From Bacillota bacterium (GTDB lineage Bacteria > Bacillota_C > Negativicutes > JAEYSJ01), in contig JAEYSJ010000389.1 in assembly GCA_023434855.1 (NCBI GenBank), positions 1 to 33,327 of the forward strand: a stretch of 33,327 nt of DNA, given 5' to 3'. The notes below the pieces were generated by a model. It searched no databases, was not told where the DNA came from, and worked only from the letters and a program-made list of their open reading frames with translations. Made by a program: the position numbers and the translations under genes. Position 1 is the stretch's first letter. Each line of letters opens with the position of its first letter. This document shows, in pieces, positions 25,377-33,310 of this stretch.

Positions 25377-27134
25377 TTAAAACAGTATATTAGTTCTGGC
25401 ACAATTTATATTCCTCATGTTATTGGAAGCTGCAAGTGCCTGACTGTGTGCATTCATTTTACCAACAACTTCTTTCAGATATTGGGAACTTCCACTCATG
25501 ATATCAATTAGTGAGTCCCTCTTAAACCCTAAAAGATCGACCTTGGAGCGATATCCAATAGCTTCAGTCATCATGAGCAATTCATCAGAAATACCAATTG
25601 GAATTCCCAGCTTTTGAATAGCCTTGCATAATCGACCAGTTTCCCGCAATAATCCTGGCAAATCCTGACCATTTAACTTATAATTGATTTTTGGCCAGAA
25701 TTCCGCCGGTTTATAGATGGAATACTCATATTCCATCAGTTCACTTGTAAATCCCTCATCGACCTGGAAAGCAAAAGATTCAGCCTGCTCGAACCAAGTA
25801 GTTCCAGGAAAAATACCGGGAGGATTCACGATAACCGTGTCAGGTAAAGCTTGTTCGATTAATTGCAAGTTCGCTTTATATACCTCATCAAGACCTATCC
25901 CCGGCAGCACCGGGCAGGGATAAATCATTGCCAGCCCAATCCGGCACGGTGCCCCTACTTCTGCAGCGGCAAGCTTAATGCACTCAATTGTTTCCACAAT
26001 ATCCTGTCGTGTCACCCCTTTATTCATTATTTTACTATTGATTAAATCGTGTCCTGTTTCTCCTCCCATGAATACAGCCCTTAAGCCTGACCTGATCATT
26101 AAGCAGTATGACCGGTAAGTTTCTTCGGTAACTTTGCCTGCGCGAATAAACATCGAATACCGAATGTTAATATTATTTCTCAGCAGCATTTGCGCAATCG
26201 CTTTGCCCTGATAAACCGGAGTTTCGGAACTGCTAAACCGGAAAAAGGCAATCCCTTGCTTGAGCATGGCTACTATTTCTTGTCTAATATTGTCAACCAG
26301 GCGTGGAGTATAGGGAATTTTCTGTCGGGTGTGAGCGCAAAAATTGCACTTGTTCCAGGTGCAGCCGACCCCGTCGACTATTGTGTGGAATAACATTTTA
26401 TCCACCATATCGGCGGGTTTATAGCGGGGAATGGTTGTAAAGGTTGCTGCCGGGACTTTTTTACCGCAATATTGTCCGATGCTGATCAGCGGATCCGGGC
26501 TAACATTTTGTGATACCAACCGTAAAAATTCCGCTTTATTTGCGGCAATTCTCCTAAGATTAATCAATTCCCCCAGTACTTCTTCCCCCGGCCCCATAAT
26601 AGCCAGATCGAATTTTTTCCCATCTGTGACATACTTACCATACACATTTACCTGGGGACCACCGACAATAACAGCTACTTCTGGATTGGCTTGTCTGATT
26701 TTTTCCGCAAGCATGGCGCTCCATTTATAAGAATCACCATACCAACTCTTAATGGCAACAATAGGAATATTCTGTTTATTTACTAAATGCACAATACTAT
26801 TTGCCAGCTTGACCATATATGTCCGACGGAAAAACATACTGGCTGCCTGAATCGGCCAGGAAACTATAAACAACAGCAACATGGCAATTTTCCAGCCACT
26901 GCCGTACGCTTTTATTTGCAGTTGAACCAGGTAGCGTAAAAATTGGACAATCCAGCGGGGAATACCTTTTTCAATGGCTGACACCCGCTGTTCATCAATT
27001 ACTTCAACAGCAAATCCCTTATCCTCCAGATAGGTGCGAATTATGGCCAGACTATTTTCCAAGGCGGTATCTGAAGCAATCCTATTTCGCTGAGCAAAAC
27101 TGTTGATAATCAGTAGATCAATACCTCTAGTCAA
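25377..27134 (-). CDS. Radical SAM protein with N-terminal cobalamin-binding-type domain
   Basis: A 585-residue protein. The N-terminal part (about 1-200) has the layout of the B12-binding Rossmann domain of radical SAM enzymes: LLIINSFAQRNR, IVAIKSWYGDSYKWSAMLAE, VAVIVGGPQVN, LAIMGPGEEVLGELI. The usual DxHxxG cobalamin ligand motif is not seen, and a hydrophobic insertion sits at about 61-103. The radical SAM domain has GVGCTWNKCNFCAH, so the cluster cysteines C258, C263 and C266 have CX4CX2C spacing rather than CX3CX2C. Start is TTG, overlapping the upstream GNAT stop (TTGA), with GGGGGTG before it, so the two genes are translationally coupled. The family call is good; the reaction (methylation, rearrangement or ring chemistry) cannot be told. 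Confidence 0.85.
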   Translation of the reverse strand: MTRGIDLLIINSFAQRNRIASDTALENSLAIIRTYLEDKGFAVEVIDEQRVSAIEKGIPRWIVQFLRYLVQLQIKAYGSGWKIAMLLLFIVSWPIQAASMFFRRTYMVKLANSIVHLVNKQNIPIVAIKSWYGDSYKWSAMLAEKIRQANPEVAVIVGGPQVNVYGKYVTDGKKFDLAIMGPGEEVLGELINLRRIAANKAEFLRLVSQNVSPDPLISIGQYCGKKVPAATFTTIPRYKPADMVDKMLFHTIVDGVGCTWNKCNFCAHTRQKIPYTPRLVDNIRQEIVAMLKQGIAFFRFSSSETPVYQGKAIAQMLLRNNINIRYSMFIRAGKVTEETYRSYCLMIRSGLRAVFMGGETGHDLINSKIMNKGVTRQDIVETIECIKLAAAEVGAPCRIGLAMIYPCPVLPGIGLDEVYKANLQLIEQALPDTVIVNPPGIFPGTTWFEQAESFAFQVDEGFTSELMEYEYSIYKPAEFWPKINYKLNGQDLPGLLRETGRLCKAIQKLGIPIGISDELLMMTEAIGYRSKVDLLGFKRDSLIDIMSGSSQYLKEVVGKMNAHSQALAASNNMRNINCARTNILF

Positions 27135-28315
27135 GACACTACACCCCCTTTGATATTTTGATTCCCATCCTGATGCTCGGCATAGTTCTCCATATAAAGT
27201 AGGTTCTGTATTATTTGTTCCCCAGCATTTGGATAGCGGCGGCAGAATTTTTCAAAGCTCTGCCGGGAAATAACTAGCACCTCCGAATCTGCTAGAGCAC
27301 TAATTGTCTCGTATTGCGGGCGCGGGGTAATTAATCCGATCCCGCCAAAACTTTGTCCTGGCCGTATTAGACGTGTGGCTTTAGAACGTACCTTTAATAA
27401 TGCTCCAGTGAGTAACAAAAAGATTTCATTGCTTACTTGGCCCGGGCAAATGATAACATCATCAATAAAACAAGACATTACTGCTCCAGAATGCAGAAAT
27501 GCAGCGGCTTCATCTTCCGTTAGTCCAAGTAATAGAGGCATTACTAGCAAAGGATAATTGCCCAAAATTTGAGTTAGTAACGTCCATAAATTCTCTTGAT
27601 TAATTAATTGAGAATTGACGCATTTTGCAGCCTCCGGAAAAGCACGAAAAAATACTTGTCCCGACTGGTTATCATTTTCTAGTACTCGAGCCGCCCTATA
27701 AAAGGGAGATTTTACAGCACGAAAATGATCTACGTCTTCTACTACCATGACCAACGGAACAAGTAGTCCATAACCATAGTCTGTAAAATTTCGAGCAAAT
27801 CTTCTTCTAAATCCCATTTGATCATATAGTGGAATTAAGTATGGGTTACATCCACTAAATACAAACTTTGCCTTATTCTCGCGGAAAAGCTCATAGACTT
27901 TGGCCATAAGCATATACAAGACTTGTGAACCACGATATTTCTTTGTAACAGCCAATTTAGTAGTTAAACAAAGCTTATTTTCTTTGCTAAGCGATTGAAA
28001 TTTTTCCATACAAAAAATTCTGGATAATTCTTGTGGAAATTGCTCTACATTACCAAACATAGCGCGTAGTGTCCCAATAATACCAGCATCGTCCTGGGCA
28101 TAAAGTTGGATACTAAATTCATCCATGGCGTCAACGATCATCCTAGTTTTCCGATCAGCATTTTTTACCGATATACCCATTTCTTTCACGAAAACTTGAT
28201 AGCGGAACTTATATATTTCTCGCTTCTCAGATAACTTGTGAGCCACGTGAATAGTAATTTTGTCCTTTTGTGGCTCTGTAAACTTTTCGTTTTTACCTAT
28301 ACTTTTTGTACGCAT
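27131..28315 (-). CDS. Autoinducer-synthase-like GNAT fused to a cyclic-nucleotide-binding-like domain
   Basis: A 394-residue protein from the ATG at 28315, which has an ideal AAGGAGG 8 bases upstream; the longer frame to 28420 has no such site. Residues about 22-195 look like the long GNAT fold of FeeM / N-acyl amino acid or acyl-homoserine-lactone synthases: KREIYKFRYQVFVKEMG, DAMDEFSIQLYAQDDAGIIG then TLRAMF, LAVTKKYRGSQVLYMLMAKV, GCNPYLIPLYDQMGF. Residues about 255-375 look like a CAP-type effector domain (PGQVSNEIFLLLTGALLKV, RPGQSFGGIGLITPRPQYE). The phosphate cassette lacks the usual FGE glutamate and nearby arginine, so nucleotide binding is doubtful. No DNA-binding domain follows. 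It is the first gene of the pair with the radical SAM enzyme; its substrate is unknown. Confidence 0.8.
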   Translation of the reverse strand: MRTKSIGKNEKFTEPQKDKITIHVAHKLSEKREIYKFRYQVFVKEMGISVKNADRKTRMIVDAMDEFSIQLYAQDDAGIIGTLRAMFGNVEQFPQELSRIFCMEKFQSLSKENKLCLTTKLAVTKKYRGSQVLYMLMAKVYELFRENKAKFVFSGCNPYLIPLYDQMGFRRRFARNFTDYGYGLLVPLVMVVEDVDHFRAVKSPFYRAARVLENDNQSGQVFFRAFPEAAKCVNSQLINQENLWTLLTQILGNYPLLVMPLLLGLTEDEAAAFLHSGAVMSCFIDDVIICPGQVSNEIFLLLTGALLKVRSKATRLIRPGQSFGGIGLITPRPQYETISALADSEVLVISRQSFEKFCRRYPNAGEQIIQNLLYMENYAEHQDGNQNIKGGVVS

Positions 28316-28450
28316 AAATAGAACCTCCTTAAATATTTGATTACAGGGATTCAACCTTTTATTTCCTCCCTCAACAATATTTTCGCTAGATTCCATATTA
28401 TCCCTGTAGAATGAAATCAAAATTTAGAATTTTATGTAAATCAATGTAAC

Positions 28451-28480
28451 ATTATATAATACTTGTCAATAAAAAGACAA
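28451..28480 (-). promoter_or_regulatory. Possible promoter of the GNAT/radical SAM operon
   Basis: Leftward TTGTCT (28475-28480), 18-base spacer, perfect TATAAT (28451-28456). A perfect TTGACA (28464-28469) also lies here but has no suitably spaced -10. The -35 overlaps the T tract of the upstream terminator. Transcription would start about 130 bases before the ATG at 28315. Confidence 0.4.
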
Positions 28481-28504
28481 AAAAAAAGCCCTCAATAAGG
28501 CTTT
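28479..28504 (-). terminator. Terminator of the histidine kinase gene
   Basis: AAAGCC / GGCTTT stem with an 8-base loop, followed on the leftward strand by a run of nine T, 33 bases after the kinase stop. Confidence 0.8.
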
Positions 28505-28536
28505 AAGTTGGAATGATATTCAGTTAAGCTATCTCT

Positions 28537-30204
28537 CTATTTTTTTTCATTCGGAGTTTTAAAACGGACAATAAATGTTGTTCCCTGTTCTCCTGTTGTA
28601 ACCTCGATTTTCGCCTGGTGTCTACTAGCAATTCGATAGCAGGTTGCAAGTCCAAGTCCAGTCCCATTTTCTTTAGTGGTTAAAAACGGCCGGCCCAAAT
28701 TATCCAATACATGCTGAGGAATACCATTTCCCTGGTCAGTGATAGAAAATATTACCTGATTTAATTCAGAATATGTCCGTAACGTTAGGGAGTATCCAAT
28801 TTGATCCATTGCCTCTAAGCCATTACGCACCAAGTTTAATATTAACTGTCGTATTTCCTTTTCATCAAGATAAAGTTCAGGAATGCAGCCCAATTCAAGA
28901 AGTATTTCCTTGCATGAGCCAACAGCATCTGATTTTATCAGCGGATAAAGTGACTCAATAATCGTGTTTAACTGTGTCAGTTTCATTTCAACCATTTTAT
29001 ACTGACTAAGTGAAAGATATTCCTTAATAATCAAATTGGTCCGGTCTAATTCATCGAGGAGAAGGGTAATTTGTTCATTGAAACCTGCAAATTCTTTTTT
29101 ACTGCTGAAAATCTGCAGATAACCGCTGATTGTCGTCATGGGGTTTCTTATTTCATGGGCAAAGCTTGCCGCCATCTCCCCTACGGTATTTAGTCTGTCC
29201 AGCCGGGCAACGTCCTGTTCCAGCGCTTTACGGGCAGAAATATCACGGATTATACCCTCAAAACCAATACATATACCATCCTTATCAAATAATGGTACAG
29301 AAGTTTGTTCGACCCAAATTACAACTTGATCGCGGCGAACAAAACGAATTGACAGTGGCTGCTCACTGGAATCTACGTTAGCCAGAAACATCTCAAATAA
29401 TGGCCAGTCGCACGTATGAATGATAGTTTTAAGAATGTCATGAGCTGAATAAAACTCATCAGGAGAATACCCCGTCATTTTTGTCACAGATGGACTGATA
29501 TATTCAAAACAAGGTGAAGGAATTAAACGATAGCGATAGATTACATCTATGGCGTTTTCTGCCAGTAATCGGTAATGTTTTTCTTTAATTTCCAAGTCTT
29601 GGCGAGTTTTTTCAAAATAAACAATTAATATACCTACTGCGATTGTAATTCTTAATATAGCATCCAACATATAGCCCAAAGGAGCAAAACATTTATCTTC
29701 ATTAAAAAATGGCAAATCCATCATATGAATTCCCAGAATAATAAAAGCAGCACCGGTAATGTGCTTTCCCCATCCCTTAATGACCAGATGCCGAAGGAGA
29801 AGTACTCCTGTCCAACAATAAATAATTCCGAGGAATAAACATGCTGGTAATACTCTCACCCAAAATGGCGATTCCATGAGAACTAAAATACAAGTTACAC
29901 CCATAGCGATAGCTGTAAAATACCACCATACTTTATGTAACTTTTTTTCTAAAAATTCAACTGTACCATAAAGAAGGATAAAGGTAGCAACTATTACTGA
30001 AAGTATATAACCTAAAAATGTCATTAGGCTAAGTTCAGGATATGAAACATCAATAAAAAATAACCGTTCCAAATGAATTAACCAACTAACAAACCACAAT
30101 GCTATATAGCGCTGCCGATATTGAATATAAAGATAACCATAGACACAGACCAGGCATACAATAGCTGTAAATGTTACTATAATAGAGGTTTCAATCACGT
30201 TCAT
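28537..30204 (-). CDS. Membrane PAS sensor histidine kinase (sporulation-kinase-like)
   Basis: A 555-residue kinase. About seven hydrophobic segments fill residues 5-197. A PAS domain follows (about 205-325: YRLLAENAIDVIYRYRLIPS, EYISPSVTKMTGYSPDEFY, EGIIRDISARKALEQ). Next come HisKA with the phosphorylation site FAHEIRNPMTTISGYLQ (H350) and HATPase_c (NLVRNGLEAMD, DQGNGIP, NGTGLGLATC). The HEIRNPMTTISGYLQ motif is common in orphan kinases feeding Spo0F/Spo0A in spore-formers. No response regulator lies next to it, which supports such an orphan role. The stimulus is unknown. Confidence 0.92.
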   Translation of the reverse strand: MNVIETSIIVTFTAIVCLVCVYGYLYIQYRQRYIALWFVSWLIHLERLFFIDVSYPELSLMTFLGYILSVIVATFILLYGTVEFLEKKLHKVWWYFTAIAMGVTCILVLMESPFWVRVLPACLFLGIIYCWTGVLLLRHLVIKGWGKHITGAAFIILGIHMMDLPFFNEDKCFAPLGYMLDAILRITIAVGILIVYFEKTRQDLEIKEKHYRLLAENAIDVIYRYRLIPSPCFEYISPSVTKMTGYSPDEFYSAHDILKTIIHTCDWPLFEMFLANVDSSEQPLSIRFVRRDQVVIWVEQTSVPLFDKDGICIGFEGIIRDISARKALEQDVARLDRLNTVGEMAASFAHEIRNPMTTISGYLQIFSSKKEFAGFNEQITLLLDELDRTNLIIKEYLSLSQYKMVEMKLTQLNTIIESLYPLIKSDAVGSCKEILLELGCIPELYLDEKEIRQLILNLVRNGLEAMDQIGYSLTLRTYSELNQVIFSITDQGNGIPQHVLDNLGRPFLTTKENGTGLGLATCYRIASRHQAKIEVTTGEQGTTFIVRFKTPNEKK

Positions 30205-30508
30205 ATGGTATCCCCACCCATAAAGAATTTTAAAATTTCGCCAATATCTTAATCATTATTCTCTAATTACTTCCACAATAGTTAATAAATTCCTCCAGTT
30301 TTCCATTTTAATTAACTGTTTTATGTCCATTATTTACAGGTTCAGGCATTTAATGGCAATTTTCCATTGGAAGAAAAAATAAATATATATAATTATTTTT
30401 TGTTAAATAATCTTTCTCCGGCTTGGCATACTGTATTTAAAGGATATTGGACTTTAATCGCGAAGTACTTAAATTGGTAGTTATAGAGATAAGGTGGAGG
30501 GAAAGTAA
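30205..30508. promoter_or_regulatory. Divergent intergenic region between the sensor kinase and a small gene
   Basis: About 300 bases of AT-rich DNA without a supported gene. Leftward, a sigma-H-like pair can be drawn: AGGAATTT (30287-30294), 10-base gap, GTGGAAG (30270-30276). A TGGCGAA heptamer, like a Spo0A box (TGNCGAA), lies near 30238. Rightward, TTGGAC (30447-30452), 17 bases, TAAATT (30470-30475) is a weak sigma-A candidate. All are low-information matches. Confidence 0.25.
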
Positions 30509-30745
30509 ATGCGTGAAATGACGGAAGCGGAAATAACAACTTTTGCTGAATCTATTGCCCCGAAAACAAGTGACGAAACAACAACGATAATCTTTCAGGA
30601 CGGAACGACTAATTCTGTTACGGAAGAATGCAATTGGCTGGGCTATAGTGGTTTGTGGCTGGTAATCCATGGCAAGGCAGATGTAACTGCCTTAAATGAG
30701 CAATTGCTTTTAAGTTATAATGAGATCCAGTATTCTAGCCGCTAA
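30509..30745 (+). CDS. Small protein of unknown function (78 residues)
   Basis: A 78-residue cytoplasmic protein starting MREMTEAEITTFAESIAPKT, preceded by a strong ribosome site (GGTGGAGGG) and followed within 30 bases by a good terminator, so it is a real single-gene unit. It is acidic, with no membrane segment or cysteine motif beyond a single cysteine (EECNWLGYSGLW). I do not recognise the family. It is read divergently from the histidine kinase. Confidence 0.75.
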   Translation: MREMTEAEITTFAESIAPKTSDETTTIIFQDGTTNSVTEECNWLGYSGLWLVIHGKADVTALNEQLLLSYNEIQYSSR

Positions 30746-30774
30746 TTAAACCTACAGGAATAGCTATAATAATC

Positions 30775-30812
30775 AATAACCGCCATTAGGCGGTTATTGT
30801 CGTTTTATTTTA
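30775..30812 (+). terminator. Terminator after the 78-residue gene
   Basis: Perfect 10-base stem AATAACCGCC / GGCGGTTATT with an ATTA loop, followed by a T-rich tail (GTCGTTTTATTTTA). Confidence 0.88.
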
Positions 30813-30890
30813 TTTCAGGTGCAGGCAGGAAATACAATATGACTTGGTTAATATATTATCAATTAAAGTGAAAGAAAGGAGGCTTCCTAA

Positions 30891-31163
30891 TTGAAAAAAA
30901 ACAAAGTCGCTATCGTATTTGAAGTTATCGGTTATGTGGAAATAGTGCTTAGCATACTAATTTGCATATATTTTTCTTTTGGTTTTGCTATGGATAGCGC
31001 ATTAACCATTGGCGGTCAAATTTATAATGATCCCAGGCCGCATGTGTCCAGAATCCAAATTAGAATTGCAATGATTGCCGCTGCCTTTTTCAGCGGAATG
31101 CTGTTTATTGGTTTTGCGGAAATCATTAAGATACTTAATAAAATTGAGCAAAAGGCAAAATAA
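30891..31163 (+). CDS. Small membrane protein with two transmembrane segments (90 residues)
   Basis: A 90-residue protein with a TTG start at 30891. An excellent AAAGGAGG lies 8 bases upstream and decides this start. Two hydrophobic segments (about 6-33 and 58-80) flank a short polar loop (DPRPHVSRIQ), and the end is lysine-rich (KILNKIEQKAK). It resembles generic small membrane proteins; no family is recognised. It lies about 80 bases after the preceding terminator and about 100 bases before a third small gene. Confidence 0.7.
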   Translation: MKKNKVAIVFEVIGYVEIVLSILICIYFSFGFAMDSALTIGGQIYNDPRPHVSRIQIRIAMIAAAFFSGMLFIGFAEIIKILNKIEQKAK

Positions 31164-31263
31164 GGATAACCCACCCCCAGCCGCGGTAAAGCTGTTTATT
31201 CCAAAAAATCTCTTGAGTTACAACAGTATTGTCGGGAAAACTATTTATCAAGGGGGTGTTAAT

Positions 31264-31404
31264 ATGTTTAGTTCACGTAGCAATCGCAGATCCGACATGA
31301 TAGATATGGGCGAAATGATGGATTCAAAGTTGCTCAAAGTTCTGGCTGTTGGAGCTCTTGTGTATGTTGGTGCTAAAACAATTCATCGCATGATGGAAGA
31401 TTAA
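31264..31404 (+). CDS. Small protein of unknown function (46 residues)
   Basis: A 46-residue frame from the ATG at 31264 (MFSSRSNRRSDMIDMGEMMD) with a ribosome site AAGGGGGTG at proper spacing and a strong terminator 10 bases after its stop. It has an arginine-rich start, an acidic, methionine-rich stretch, then one short hydrophobic segment (LLKVLAVGALVYVGAKTI) and HRMMED. It could be a small membrane-associated peptide. The frame is open further upstream, but the signals favour this start. Confidence 0.65.
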   Translation: MFSSRSNRRSDMIDMGEMMDSKLLKVLAVGALVYVGAKTIHRMMED

Positions 31405-31413
31405 CACTTCTTT

Positions 31414-31439
31414 AATGCCCGGGCGTATGCCCGGGCATT
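31414..31439. terminator. Bidirectional terminator between convergent genes
   Basis: Perfect 11-base stem AATGCCCGGGC / GCCCGGGCATT with a GTAT loop, between the rightward 46-residue gene and the leftward diguanylate cyclase. There are T-rich bases on the right (GTATTTTG) and TTAAAG on the left. Confidence 0.88.
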
Positions 31440-31448
31440 GTATTTTGA

Positions 31449-32396
31449 CTAGGTATCCTGGTGGATAATAGCACAATTTTTTGACCTGCTTTTTCCTTTA
31501 TATAAAGCCTCGTCTGCTTTTTTTATGCTGGCCTCAAGGCCTAAATTCAGATCAAACTGCGCTACTCCCAAAGTTATTGTCACGGAAAAACTCTTTCCCT
31601 GATATTGAAAAATTGCTGTCTCGACAGCTTTTCGCACTTTTTCGGCAGCAATTCGTCCGCCCTTTAGATCGGTATCAGGGAGCATCAATAAGAATTCTTC
31701 CCCACCCCATCGTGATACTTCATCTTGTTGTCTTATCGACAACCTTATGATATCAGCAATTTCTTTAAGAACTAAATCGCCGCAATCGTGTCCATATGTA
31801 TCGTTAACATCTTTAAAATTATCAATATCAGCCAGGACAAGCGCCATTTTACCTTTTGTTCTGTTTAATCTTGACGCTTCGGCTTTCAGCCGCTTGATCA
31901 TATACCTCCGGGTTGCGAGGTTAGTCACAAAATCTGTCATTGCGGTAATTTCCAGTTTCACCAGCATTTCACTTAATGCCTGGTTTTTTGTTTCCAGTTG
32001 TTTTACATATTCTTTTACTATGTCTTGCGATTTTTTCATTTGCAAATGGTTCTGCACCCGAACATAAAACTCCCGGGAATCAAATGGTCTTGTAATATAA
32101 TCCTGGCCCCCGGCTGCAAAAGCATTAACTATGTCCTGAGGATTAGAAACGGCGGTAACGAAGACTACAGGAATCCCGGCAGTCGCAATCTGATTTTTTA
32201 GAACCCGGCAGACAGACAGGCCATTCATTTCAGGCATTATTAAGTCCAATAAGATTATATCAGGCATATTTTGGGTAGCTAAGTTAATTGCCATTTGGCC
32301 GCTATCAGCTACAATTATTTCATTTTCGCCCCCCAGAAGATCACAAATTATTGTAATATTTGTAGGGTTCTCATCAGCAATTAAAATCTTTGCCAT
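31449..32396 (-). CDS. Response regulator with diguanylate cyclase (GGDEF) output
   Basis: A 315-residue protein from the ATG at 32396, chosen because AGGAGG precedes it closely; the frame opens earlier at 32435 without support. The N-terminal receiver domain (1-120) has the acidic pair D8/E9, phospho-acceptor D51 in DIILLDLIMPEMNG, and the late VTAVS and DYITRPF (usually K; here R-P). A short coiled coil (about 125-160) leads to GGDEF: ADIDNFKDVNDTYGHDCGD, then RWGGEEF as the active site. RQQD five residues upstream forms the inhibitory I-site. It would make cyclic-di-GMP with product feedback. The RPF in place of the usual KPF is an oddity. Cyclic-di-GMP often controls exopolysaccharide, but no direct link to the locus here is shown. 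Confidence 0.94.
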   Translation of the reverse strand: MAKILIADENPTNITIICDLLGGENEIIVADSGQMAINLATQNMPDIILLDLIMPEMNGLSVCRVLKNQIATAGIPVVFVTAVSNPQDIVNAFAAGGQDYITRPFDSREFYVRVQNHLQMKKSQDIVKEYVKQLETKNQALSEMLVKLEITAMTDFVTNLATRRYMIKRLKAEASRLNRTKGKMALVLADIDNFKDVNDTYGHDCGDLVLKEIADIIRLSIRQQDEVSRWGGEEFLLMLPDTDLKGGRIAAEKVRKAVETAIFQYQGKSFSVTITLGVAQFDLNLGLEASIKKADEALYKGKSRSKNCAIIHQDT

Positions 32397-32532
32397 AATG
32401 TCCTCCTGTTTTGAAAACATTATTTTTCCTGTCATTGTATAACATGGTCAGGCATTTTCGCTAATGATATAGGCGCAACTAGCAAAATACTAGATTAACA
32501 GTCATATACAGTGTCGACCGGTAACAAATAAA

Positions 32533-32565
32533 AAATCCTGAACCACAATCAGAGGCCCAGGATTT
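32533..32565 (-). terminator. Terminator overlapping the end of the LytTR regulator gene
   Basis: Leftward stem AAATCCTGGGCC / GGTTCAGGATTT with two G-T pairs and a 9-base loop, followed by TTTATT. The stop codon (32549-32551) lies in the hairpin loop, so the last four or so codons double as the terminator arm. Confidence 0.8.
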
Positions 32566-33310
32566 GACTAAGCTGTTTTGCTTTTTGTCTGCTTACAGGA
32601 ATTTCGTGAACATAGTCTTTCATTTTAAGTAAATAGGTGTTATTAAACATCGGAGATATTTTCTCAACTTTATCAAAATTAACAAGATAACTCTTGTGAC
32701 ACCGGAAAAAGCTTTCTTCTTCAAGCCGCTCTTCCCAATAATTCAAAGATTGCCTTGTTCTGTATTTCTTTTCCCGTGTATGCACAACAACTTCCCGGTC
32801 TAATAATGTAAACATAATTACATCTGCAGGATTCAAAAGAACGATCCTGTCACCTTCTTCCAACGCGAAGATTTTATTAAACCGCTTTCCCCATTGTTTT
32901 CTGACGTTGGAAATCTTGGACTGCAATTCCACTTTTGCCTTATCATTATCAATCTTTTTGAGAATTTTTTGGATAGACTGGTCCACTCTTCCTGGAGAGA
33001 GTGGTTTTAGTATATAGTCTATGGCGTTAACATCAAAGGCTTTCACGGCATAATCATCATGTCCTGTTACAAATACAATGGCGGCATCAGGCACCGTTTT
33101 CATCATTTCTTCGGCAACAAAAAGCCCATTAACCTCAGGCATTTCAATATCCAAAAAAACCAGATCAGGCTGAAGAGATTGCATCTTTTCCAGGGCCTCA
33201 AGCGGATCAGTAAAAGCTGCCAGAATCTCAATCTCTTCATATTTCGTTAACAAAAACTTCATTTGCTTTAAAACAAGACTAACGTCATCAATTAAAACTG
33301 CGCGAATCAA
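32549..33310 (-). CDS. LytTR-family response regulator
   Basis: A 253-residue regulator. The receiver domain (1-120) has D8/D9, phospho-acceptor D54 in LVFLDIEMPEVNG, FVTGHDDYA and YILKPL. A linker leads to a LytTR DNA-binding domain (about 145-250: VIMFTLLDREVVVHTREKKY, FFRCHKSYLVNFDKVEKI, HEIPVSRQKAKQL). Such proteins act with LytS-type sensors on transport or metabolism genes. Start is TTG at 33310 with GAGGGGG 8 bases upstream, so the gene is complete in the window. Its partner kinase may lie beyond the right edge. The gene ends in its own terminator. Confidence 0.95.
   Translation of the reverse strand: MIRAVLIDDVSLVLKQMKFLLTKYEEIEILAAFTDPLEALEKMQSLQPDLVFLDIEMPEVNGLFVAEEMMKTVPDAAIVFVTGHDDYAVKAFDVNAIDYILKPLSPGRVDQSIQKILKKIDNDKAKVELQSKISNVRKQWGKRFNKIFALEEGDRIVLLNPADVIMFTLLDREVVVHTREKKYRTRQSLNYWEERLEEESFFRCHKSYLVNFDKVEKISPMFNNTYLLKMKDYVHEIPVSRQKAKQLSQILGL

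Noticed and set aside
28316..28420. Longer start for the GNAT fusion
   Set aside because: The ATG at 28315 has an ideal AAGGAGG; the extension carries none and contains the site itself.
28441..28470. ATTATATAAT palindrome as a CRP-type operator
   Set aside because: The flanks are not symmetrical and the core is just AT-rich promoter sequence.
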